Below, one piece after another: positions 37,058-49,000 of a stretch of 64,000 nt of DNA (position 1 is its first letter; each line of letters begins with the position of its first letter). The position numbers and the translations under genes were made by a program. Below the pieces are notes generated by a model. That model had not been told where the DNA came from and ran no database searches. It saw only the letters and a list, made by a program, of their open reading frames with translations. The DNA is from Euptelea pleiosperma (Eukaryota; Streptophyta; Magnoliopsida; Ranunculales; Eupteleaceae). Location of the stretch: positions 39,213,109 through 39,277,108 of the forward strand of contig CM068542.1 of assembly GCA_035048495.1 (NCBI GenBank). The letters are read 5' to 3'.

Positions 37058-40000
37058 TCATGTTTTCCAAACCCGAATGGTGCTGTCGACTGATGATGTT
37101 ATCATACAGATGTCCTTTGGGTGAAAACTCACACTTGTTACCTGCCAAAAACAACCACAATCCTTGCTGTTCTATCATATTTTTTTCCAGGCTAGACAAT
37201 AAGAATGAAGGACGATAAAACCAAATTTTATTTTTTATCCATACAATGAGAAGGAAGCACGTTAAAACCAAATTCTAGTTAAGCAGCCAAACTAAAACCA
37301 GTGGAGTTATCATATTTATTTCCATATTGATTCTAACAAGTACTTATTTCTTAAGCCTTTCAAGTCCCTCCTTTCATCTCTTTATGCTGTTCCACGAATT
37401 AGTGGATTGTGGTATATTTTTAATAGATTCAAGTATATTGATAGAATATTTATATAAAGCATGCTAACAAAGATGGCAAGGGTATTCAGTTTCTTTTTTA
37501 TTTTCCTTTTTCTTTTATTTACCCAACAAAAAAAAATCAATATTCAATGTCTTTATTCTGGAGTAACCTGTGATGCAGCTGGAGACACAGGAAAAGAAGA
37601 GGGGGGTTTCTTAAGATCATAGCGGTTAATTCCATAGCATGTTCATTCCATGGGTTCATCTCATAGATGGATAGCTCCTAAAATAGATCAATACTATTAT
37701 TGTATATCTGACTCTCAAGAATAAAAGGTGGAAGTGGGCATGGAATTGACCTCAGTTGGGTTGCACCTCATTTATAGCACCCTTTTCTATACATGTGCAC
37801 TGCCAACTCCTACGCCCTCTAGCTGTAGTGCACCCTATGTTTGGTGTCCTAACCCTGAGACTTCATATTCTGGGTTTCATTATTTTGTGATTTTATTGAC
37901 AATTATTCTAGGTCACCTTGGTTATAGTTGATGAAGTCTAAAGATGAGATAATTATTATCTTCCACACTGCATAAAATGATTTGGACTCATTTGGTATTG
38001 ACACTAAAGTTATTATGTTTATGTCTTAGAATGGTCATGAATAATTTTATGGAAGTTTCAACAGTACTTGCAGGCGAAAGGGAATTCTTTGTCTCTTATC
38101 ATGTGTTGGCACTCCTCAACAAAAAAGAGGCAGAAAGAGAAAAAAAACATCATCTACTCAAAAGTTATTCACGCTCTTCTCACAGAGATGAAGGTCAATC
38201 ATGACAATGCTGCAAGTTGAACTTGACAAGATTGGAAACTCCAATAAGCACAATCCTTATACAAAACTATTCTTAAGATGAAGAGGACCAAATCTCATCA
38301 TCCACTGATATCCCTTTGCTTCATATTCAACAAACTACGCCTCCTAGTTCCAAGAAAAACTTACGAAGCATGATATTCATATCAATTGTTCAACAGCAAC
38401 ATCATCATAGTTAAGTCTACAAGTTTCAAGGGATCAATATTTCTTCAAGTTCATATATCTCTACAAACTTATCCAATTCCCCAGGCAAAGGGACATAGTG
38501 GAAGCTAAGTATCATCTTATTATAAGCACTTAAATTACCACGAAAAGATGGATGTAAACAATTGAGAAAATACAGAACTTCGTAACAAATAAAACATGTG
38601 AAGCATACACCTAACGTGTTGAGACGTGCCTTGAGGTATATGCTTCATCCACATAATTTAATTTAATATTTTTATGTTATTCTACAACTATCCTATATTT
38701 TCATTTATTGTAATTTTTTATTAAAAAATGGTGGGAGCGCGTGGCTTACGCACCATGCCTCAAGGCTTGTGCCTCATTCATCTTGGGATCCCAATGTGTC
38801 ACCCCACACCTCCACCTTTTAAAACACTGCAAAAAGCTATAGTATTACTATATATGTTCATCTTACTAAATGTTGAGGTGCTAAAAAGAACAAACTTTAC
38901 CACTGAGGCATGTGCTCGAAAACTTGAAACCACAGATGCATCTACCAGATCCCAAAAGAAAATGAAGCCATCCTCAGATCCACCAGTTACGTGGGCATCA
39001 GTGTTAGTAAGGCAGCAATCCATCTTGTACGACTGATTTTGAAGCAACACAAAGTCACAAACCAAACCACATTAATAACGAGAGCTAAAATGCCCTTAAT
39101 AAAGAGGGGAATGGCTTGACATGCCAACCACAGAGGAGGATGAACTGAAGGGATATAAAACAGGAAATGGTTTGAAATGTGCAAGAAATAAGAACTAAAA
39201 TAACTAGCAGCTTCACTGTTATAAGGGAAGGATTGCATTGTGAGTTAAGGAAAATTAAAGACTACATCACAAAATTAGAATTACAGCATCTAAACGCTAA
39301 CCTTACAAGTATGGCCCTTATATTCTTGTAATAATTCCCCAGAAGACCTGCCATGAGAAACAAACAGTAAATATGCAAACAATGAGAAATAAATAGGTAG
39401 AGTGGCTACATGAATCTATAGAATATAACCTGTCCATAAGACGCAGCGTCGAATCTAAGCAACTAGCCAATACACAGTTACCATCATTTGACAATGAAAT
39501 ACAATTGACAGGTTGCCCAAAGTCATCAGAAATTTCTCTAGTTTAAGCCAGCAAAAAGGTATCATTAGAAGAAGTGTCCTCATAATTCATTGAAAATAAG
39601 AGTATTATACTTGGAGGGGAAACTAATGCACATTACATGAACAGGAAAAGTGAATTTCAATACTGAGATGCTACATACCTACCAATACGAATGTCAAATG
39701 TTCTAACAGTTCCATCAACACTTCCAGCAAGAATTTCACTCTTAGTCAAACAAACAGACATTACACTGTCTGAGAACGTATCAATGATCTGTACATCAAC
39801 CAGAACTTTATGAACACAAGTCAATATAAAACATCAAAGACAGCTATCAACACATATGTAAGTTGCTGAAACAAAAGATTAACCTGAATTGGCTCAGTAC
39901 TGTGAGATCTGCAGTCCCAAGCACGCACAGAACGATCATATCCTGCTGATACTACTACAGATGCGTACTCATTAAACTTTACAGCATTTACCTGAAATAA

Positions 40001-43000
40001 AAGAAAAATACAACAATAAAATATGAACAAAATGTCTAAATTACCCCTGCTAATATATACAATCACTCTTCATATGTTGCAACAAAATTACGCACCATAA
40101 AAGAAACAATAAATTATACAACCTGCATTATAAAAGAGAACTTAAATATTTTGAGACAATTACATATTTCCATGATGTACACTGGTGTGTTTATAAGCAT
40201 ATCAACCATCGAAAACTTTGCAATCACGGAGTAATTTGCAAGTTAAACTTCTGTTGCAATCAAGTACTATACAACCTGCATGATAAAAGAGAACTTAAAT
40301 ATTTTGAGACAATTATATATTTCCATGATGTACACTGGTGTGTTTATAAGCATATCAACCATCGAAAACTTTGCAATCACTGAGTAATTTGCAAGTTAAA
40401 CTTCTGTTGCAATCATAATAGACTCAAATATGAGAAACTAGATTATTATCATTTGAAGAGAGAGAAGCGACTTTAACAAAGAGAAACCTTTATTTTCAAT
40501 AAGAAACAAACCTCACTATCGTGGCCACGGAATTTTCGAATCACGAGGCCAGTTGATACATCCCAATAAAAGACTTGTCTGTCACCACCACAAGAGCATA
40601 GCTTGGAGTTGTCCCTATAACAAAAATACATGTTAGCATTGGAGACTGAATGGATAAAACACATAGTATGAAGTTTGAAATTTTCAAAAAAAAGAATATC
40701 AGGTTCTTGTGATGTTAAGTAACTTGCATTACCAGTTGGAGAGGTATTCAAAAAATTTCTGGGGAATTTTCTAGTGGAATCCAGTATGAAGCAAGGCTGA
40801 GCAATAGAATCAAGTTTTGGGAGGACTGCTGGTGTGGAGAAGGGACTTTAAAAGAGGCCTTTCCGGTTCTATACTCGTTATCGGACAGGAAGAACTGGAC
40901 TATCCAAGAGTGTGCCCAACGGGATGAGGAGGTGATGGGATGGAACCTAGGGTTTAGGAGAAACCTAAACGATTGGGAGATTGAGCCCATGGTGAGATTG
41001 CTAGCCCATCTCTAGGAAGCTACTCCATCTCCTGAGGATCAAGATAAGAGGATTTGGAAAGGGTCGAAAAGTGGGAAATTTTCGGTGAGGTCCTTCTACG
41101 ATGAGCTCCAGGGAGTTAACAACACGCCCTTCCCATCTGCCTTGGTATGGAAGTCCAGGATCCTGACCAAAGTAGCGTTCTTTGTGTGGGCAGCAGCGAT
41201 GGACAAGATTTTGACCATTGACCACTTGAGATCTAGAGGGTTCATCTTGGTCAATTACTGTTGCATGTGCAAGCAAAGTGGAGAGAGTGTTAACCACCAC
41301 CTCTTGCACTGCCACGTGGTAAGGGAGGTGTGGTCCTCCTTTCTCATGGTGTTCGGGATGCGCTGGGTTATGCCGGGCTCTGTTATGGACCTCCTGTCTT
41401 GTTGGAGGACGTCAGCTTTTTCTCAGAAAGGACGGATTCTGTGGAAGCTTCTACCTATGGCCATTTTCTGGGGAATATGGAAAGAGAGGAACCAGCGTTT
41501 GTTCGAAGGAAGGAGTGAAGGAATGGAGGCTATCACCATAAATATAAAAGGGCTGTTGTTTCTTTGGTCTAAGCTCTACATTGAATGTAAATGGCTGTTT
41601 TTCGAGGACTTTGTGTTCCGATGGGATCTCCTTTGTCTTAAGGATGTAGGCTAGTTTGCTTGGGGCTGGTTGGGGGAGGCTATCTCATCCTCCCTTGCTG
41701 CCCCTCTTGTATTCTCTCTTGCTTTCAATAAAGTCTATACTTATCAAAAAAAAAAACAAGTAAACAGGAGAAAAGAATAAGAGAACATGCTCATATCTCT
41801 TCCATCTAGATTAAATGGACTTATTTAGCCATCCAACGACTTGATCCTCCATCAAGCAGGCTAGATCTCTTGTTCAGCACATATGAGACCATTGTCACCA
41901 ATTTAGGACATCAGAATCAGCAGTTTCATATGAAACACTTGTAATATCTGACTAACTGAACCAGAAGCTCGCTCACACTAATGTCTCTTCTTCTAGTGTC
42001 ATGGGTTTATTCCTTCTAATTGGCACCCTGAACAGATCTAGTTGATTGCAGAAAGAGGAATCTTTTGCTGGGGCAAAATGCTATGGCAGATACATGGGGG
42101 AATCATTTTAGGAATATTCCCTTTTCGAATCGTGTGGGACCCACCCCCATGTATCTGACCCAGCATATCTACATAAATATGCATGTATTAAAGGTATAAA
42201 ATTACACAGAAGGACCACTACAATCTGAAATGTTCACGTCTGCAGACAATTAACTACATAACCAAGGAGTAGTAGAAAACCATGACGTAGTAACTCCATG
42301 CTGGTCCGCTCACATAGCCAAAATGTGGGCAGTAGTGTTGCATGCATGAGTAAAGATGGTACAGATGATATAGGTCCTGTACATAAGTCAAAATGGCCTT
42401 CGTGGCGAAAGAGATGAGTTTGAGTGGCTGTTTTAGAAGTCCTCAATCGCTTTCGAGTCCATCTCAAACTCCACATTCTGCATATTCATGTCTAAGGTGA
42501 GTGTGGCTCCCGCATTGAGGGTAAGATCTTCGGCTTCTTCAATACTGGCTGTGTGAAAAAAGGGCTGTTTGCGCTGCAGTCAATTGTCCATTGCGATCTC
42601 CAGCTATGATGCTCACCCTCGCACAGAAAAATGTAAACTGAGCACAGAAAAATTGATTTTTATACAAGCCAGTGGTGGTGTTTGTTGTAATCTTGGATTG
42701 TAACCAGAATAAGAGATTAGGGTTAGAGATGGAAGAGAGGAGAGGAGAAGAGAATTGGGGGAAGAGGAGAAATCGTGTAGAGCTTAGAATAGCCTACACG
42801 ATTTCACCCAATATATATATTAAGTGAAGTTTTACAATATTACAAGGGCCCCCTGTAGAATATAAGATATTACAAGTAGGTCCCTGACAACACTCCCCCT
42901 CAAGCTGGTGCGAAGATATCTATCATGCCCAGCTTGGATAAAAGGTGCTCTAAGATCCCTTTAGTAACACCTTTAGTTAACACATCTGCAACTTGATCAC

Positions 43001-46000
43001 CAGTATGGACATACGGTGTGCAAATAAGTCCCTGACCAAGTTTCTCTTTGATGAAGTGACGGTCTACCTCAATGTGCTTTGTCCTGTCGTGTTGAACTGG
43101 ATTATGAGCAATGCTGATGGCTGCTTTATTGTCACAATACAGTTGCATAGACCCTTTGACAGGATATCCGAGCTCACTGAGCATAGTCTTCAACCATAGA
43201 AGCTCACATACACCATGAGCCATAGAACGGTACTCTGCTTCGGCATTGGAGCGGGCGACAACTGGTTGCTTCTTGCTGCGCCATGACACCAAATTACCTC
43301 CCACATACGTGCAGTACCCTGATGTGGAACGTCTGTCAGTGACTGAACCTGCCCAGTCAGCGTCTGTATAAGCTTCAACTCGCAGGTGTCCATTCTTACT
43401 AAACAGGAGACCCTTCCCTGGAGCCCCCTTAAGATAGCGTAACACTTGGTGTACTGCCTCAAGATGTGGAGAGCGAGGGGCATGCATGAACTGACTGATG
43501 ACACTGACTGCGTATGCAATATCTGGTCGTGTCAGCGAAAGGTAGATGAGACGCCCAACAAGTCTCTGAAACTGGCCTGCATCAGCAATGGGATCCCCAT
43601 CAACAGGATTCAGCCGATGTTGCTGCTCTATAGGCGTATCGGCTGGTTTAGCTCCCAAGTTTCCTGACTCTCGAAGGAAATCAAGTACATACTTTCTCTG
43701 TGAGATAAACACACTCTGCTTTGACCTAGCAACCTCAATGCCCAGAAAGTATCTCAAGGTTCCCAGATCCTTGATTTCGAACTCTGTGCCGAGGTATTTT
43801 TTCAATCTACGAACCTCATCTGGGTCATCTCCTGTGACCACGATATCATCCACATATACAATAAGAGCAGTAAGACGACCTTGGCTTCTCTTAATGAAGA
43901 GAGTGTGGTCCGCCTGACTCTGCGAGTAGCCAATCTTCTTGACTGCGGAACTGAACCTCTTGAACCAAGCCCTTGGTGACTGTTTAAGCCCATACAAGGC
44001 TTTCTTTAGTCTGCATACAAGTTCCTTACTCCCAGTCTGACTGAACCCCGGAGGACCTGTCATGTAGACCTCTTCCTCTAGATCACCATGGAGGAAGGCA
44101 TTCTTGACATCCAACTGGTGGAGGGGCCAAGAAAAGTTTGCCGCGAGAGATAACAGAACTCGAACTGAGTTCATCTTGGCCACTGGAGCAAACGTCTCCT
44201 GGTAGTCAATCCCATAAGTCTGTGTGTACCCTTTTGCAACGAGACGGGCCTTGTACCTGTCGATGCTTCCATCTGCTTTGTATTTCACTGTATATACCCA
44301 CTTGCACCCCACGGGTTTCTTTCCTCTAGGCAATGGAACCAAATCCCAAGTACCATTCTTTTCTAGAGCTGTCATCTCCTCTAGCATGGCTGCTTTCCAC
44401 TGAGGCTGGCTGAGGGCATCTGAGACACCGGATGGCAGAGCGACACTGGATAGGGAAGTAGCAAATGCCCTGTAGGATGGTGAGAGCTGTTGATAGGAAA
44501 CAAAGTGAGAGATAGGGTGCTTGGTAACATAGTTCCGAACACCCTTCCGATGAGCAATAGGTACATCAATGTCTATGGGAAGGATAGTAGGAGCAACAGA
44601 CATATCATTATGAGGATCACTGAGGACACGATTACCTGGATCGAGTTGGATTTCCTGGCAGTGAGCTTGGATGGTGGACTGTTTCTCTTTTTAACGTCGT
44701 CTGGCATATGTTTTCAGCTGCGGATCCTGTGGCACAGTGTCAGTAGGAGATAAGGACAAGGGTACAGGAGACTCATCAAGCAAATCAAGGGGTACTGGTT
44801 GAGGAATCTCCCCCTGTGGAGGTATCGGACTCTCGTCAATACTCCTAAGCTCCCCCTGAAGAGAAGTCCGATCAACTGAGAAGAAGGGAAGACTCTCAAA
44901 AAATGTAACATCTAGAGAAACAAACCGACGACGGGTAGAGGGATGGAAACACCGATATCCCTTCTGAGTGGACGAATAGCCAAGGAACACACATCGAACG
45001 GCTTTCGGATCTAACTTGTCCTTCCTGTGATGGGCGTGAACATAGCAAACACAACCAAAGACCTTAGGTGGAATGGAGAACACAGGACAGGAAGGAAACA
45101 GGAGTGAAAGGAGAGACTTTGACCCCAAGACACAAGAGGGCATCCGATTTATCAAGTAGGATGCCGTCAACACAGCGTCAGCCCAATAACCCTTGGGTAC
45201 CCGAGTACCAAGAAGAAGTGCCCTAGCAACCTCCAGGACATGGCGATGCTTTCGCTCAGCGGTCCCATTTTGTTGAGGTGTATCGGCACATGAAGTCTGA
45301 TGAAGAATTCCATGCTCTTCAAAGTAGGAGGCAAGGCCACTGTACATGTATTCCCCCCCATTGTCAGTGCGTAGGACTTTTAGGGTGGTGCCCAATTGAT
45401 TGCACACCATTTTATGAAAGGTCTAAAAGATAGTATGCACCTCATTTTTTGATTTCATAAGGTAGATCCAAGTGTAACGACTGTAGTCATCCACAAAAAT
45501 CACAAAGTAGCGAAAACCAAATATGGAAGTGGTGTGATTGGGTCCCCAAACATCAGAGTGCACAAGCTGTAAAGGAAACGTACTTTTTTTATTACTGGTC
45601 GGAAAAGATACCCGACATTGTTTTGCAAGTACACAAGTTTCACAGTTGAACTCGAAAAATGGAATAGACGCAAACTGAGGTAACAGACTCTTCATGACTG
45701 AAAGCGGTAAATGACCTAGCCTGTTATGCCATCGCATTAACAGGTCTTTATTAACGCTAGAACTACTGACATTGGCACTAGACTGATGTGCAACAGAATA
45801 TGAAGTCGGCTGGCTATCGAGCAGGTACAATCCACCATCCTCACGACCACTGCCAATCATCCGCCTCGTCTCCAAGTCCTGAAAAACACAGTGAGTAGGA
45901 AAAAAGGTAACACTGCAGTTTAGGCTCTTAGTAAGATGGCTAACAGAAAGCAGGTTAGTGGTGAATTTAAGAACATGAAGTACAGAGGATAAAGACAAAG

Positions 46001-49000
46001 TAGGTGTGGCAGAGATAGTGCCCTTCCCTGAGATAGAGGAGAAGGTGCCATCGGCCACACGGACCTTGTCCTAACCCGAGCAGATATTATAGGTGGAGAA
46101 AAGGGATGCATACCAGTCATATGATCGGAGGCACCAGAATCAATGATCCAGGAAGGACCAATGGGTGCCGTAGACACATGGTGGGCTGAATGGGATGTAC
46201 CTGTCTGAGCAAATGATGATGTAGGTGGGGAAGGGCCATCAAGCTGAGTAAGTAATTGTCGAAGCCTATCAATGTCCATGCTAGAGAAGGTGTTGGACTG
46301 CCCAGAGGAAGGGATCACATCAGAGAAATCTTGACTGGTGGCATGAGCAGCTGAGGTTCCATGTTTGCTACCAGAGAGCTTCTTTGAGGAGCCTTGCTTC
46401 CCCCCAGAGAACTGTGCGGGACGACCATGAAGACTCCAGCAGGTCTCCCGAGTGTGGCGACGCTTGCCACAGTGATCACATCTGAGTCGATCACGATCAT
46501 CAAGATCCCCATCCTTCTTGGATGTGGGTTTGCTCAATTTCTGAGTTGCCAAGGCAGACTTCTCAGATAAAGGAACATCAGCATCTGTCTTAGAGCTCAT
46601 GGCTCTCCTCCTGCTGTCCTCGCTCTGGATGTAGGAGTAGACCTGTGCAATTGTCGACGGAGGTGGATCTCTGCCCAAGATGTTTGCTCGAACCTGTTCA
46701 TAGCTCTGGTTCAAGCCGCCAAGAAACTCGAATATGCGTCCGCGCACAATCATCTTCCGGAACTCCGTAGCATCCTCGGTACATGCAGGGGTATAGGTCT
46801 GGTAGTGATCTACCTCTTCCCACTTGCTGCGTAACGCAGCGTAGTATGATCCCAAAGGAAGATCGCCTTGCTTCAGATGTGCTATCTCCTGCTGAAGTTC
46901 ATACATCCTAGCAAAATTCCCATCTTAGGAGTAGGTTTGAGATGCAGTGTCCCATATATCCTTGGCAGTCGGGAGAAAGAGGAAGCTTGTGCTGATCGAT
47001 GGATGCATGGAATGAAGCAGCCATGACATGACCATCGAGTTTTCCGCTTCCCACTTCTCAAACGCAGCATCGGAGGAATCAGGTGCAGTGACGCGTCCAG
47101 TGATATAGCCGGCTTTGCCTCGTCCGGTGATGTACATCTTGGCAGATTGAGACCATGCGAGGTAGTTGGTCCCGTCGAGTTTCACCGTAGTGATCTGTAG
47201 GCCTGGGCTGTGATCACCATGACTTCCCAGACTGGGTGGGGCAACAATAATCTTTGACTTGGCAGAAGATGACTCCTCAGATGTACTCATGGTAGTAGAG
47301 AAGACTTTTCTGATAAGAAATCACCCGAACTGCTACGGCGGAGGTTCAAATCACCTTATTTTTATTTTTAAAGCCTCCTGCTCGCGTTGCTCGCAGGATT
47401 CAGGCCTTTTTGGAACAACTCCTTTATAGATTTTCTATTGGAGAAAAAACCACCCGCGGGAAACTTGTGAATGGTTCCGAGGACCTAAAAAAGGTTCCTG
47501 GATAGGTGCGGTAGTACTAGGGAGAGGTTCTGGACTCCTCTGAGACCTGCGGCTAGGTCCAGAGGGTCTTCTTTGACCTTTTGGAAGGGGCGGCTAGGCT
47601 TGGTGGCTCTTCTCCAGGCTTCTAGAGTGGGCGGCTAGGCCTGGGAGAACTTCTCCAACCTTTTGGAGTGGGCGGCTAGGGTTTTAGACTCTTCTAAAGC
47701 CTGCGGCTATCCATGGGAGATGATCTCCTTCTTTGGAAAGCCCTTCGCATCGAATTTCGCAATCCCTAGGGTTCTTCAGACCTCTAGGATTGAGCCATGG
47801 TTACATAACCATGCTCTGACTATCTCCTGCTGAAGTTCATACATCCTAGCAAAATTCCCATCTTAGGAGTAGGTTTGAGATGCAGTGTCCCATATATCCT
47901 TGGCAGTCGGGAGAAAGAGGAAGCCTGTGCTGATCGATGGATGCATAGAGTGAAGCAGCCATGACATGACCATCGAGTTTTCCGCTTCCCACTTCTCAAA
48001 CGCAGCATCGGAGGAATCAGGTGCAGTGACGCGTCCAGTGATATAGCCAGCTTTGCCTCGTCCGGTGATGTACATCTTGGCAGATTGAGACCACGCGAGG
48101 TAGTTGGTCCCGTCGAGTTTCACCGTAGTGATCTGTAGGCCCGGGCTGTGATCACCATGACTTCCCAGACTGGGTGGGGCAACAATAATCTTTGACTTGG
48201 CAGAAGATGACTCCTCAGATGTACTCATGGTAGTAGAGAAGACTTTTCTGATAAGAAATCACCCGAACTGCTACGGCGGAGGTTCAAATCACCTTCTTTT
48301 TATTTTTAAAGCCTCCTACTCGCGTTGCTTGCAGGATTCAAGCCTTTTTGGAACAACTCCTTTATAGATTTTCTATTGGAGAAAAAACCACCCGCGGGAA
48401 ACTTGTGAATGGTTCCGAGGACCTAAAAAAGGTTACTGGATAGGTGCGGTAGTACTAGGGAGAGGTTCTGGACTCCTCTGAGACCTGCGGCTAGGTCCAG
48501 AGGGTCTTCTTTGACCTTTTGGAAGGGGCGGCTAGGCTTGGTGGCTCTTCTCCAGGCTTCTGGAGTGGGCGGCTAGGCCTGGGAGAACTTCTCCAACCTT
48601 TTGGAGTGGGCGGCTAGGGTTTCAGACTCTTCTAAAGCCTGCGGCTATCCATGGGAGATGATCTCCTTCTTTGGAAAGCCCTTCGCATCGAATTTCGCAA
48701 TCCCTAGGGTTCTTTAGACCTCTAGGATTGAGCCATGGTTACATAACCATGCTCTGATACCATGTAATCTTGGATCGTAACCAGAATAAGAGATTAGGGT
48801 TAGAGATGGAAGAGAGGAGAGGAGAAGAGAATTGGGGGAAGAAGAGAAATCGTGTAGAGCTTAGAATAGCCTACACGATTTCACCTAATATATATATTAA
48901 GTAAAGTTTTACAATATTACAAGAGCCCCCTGTAGAATATAAGATATTACAAGTAGGTCCCTGACAACAGTGTTTGCCATTTTTTATCTGTCTTTTATGG

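Larger units (their letters stand above)
42683..48969 (-). mobile_element. Ty1/copia retrotransposon, nearly full length
   Basis: The element is about 6.29 kb and reads right to left, the same direction as the host gene WDR83. In element order: 5' LTR 48969-48763, initiator-Met-tRNA PBS 48762-48751, leader with duplicated gag start, gag, protease, integrase, RT-RNase H, PPT 42903-42893, 3' LTR 42892-42683. The LTRs are about 207-210 bp with only a few differences, so insertion is recent. The flanking GTGTT at 42678-42682 and 48970-48974 is a 5-bp target duplication. Several stops and one frameshift make it non-autonomous as it stands. Confidence 0.95.

Noticed and set aside
47820..48757. A second, nested copia element
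   Set aside because: Only the leader and gag start are repeated, there is no extra LTR, and the offset is an exact 938 bp tandem, so it is an internal duplication.
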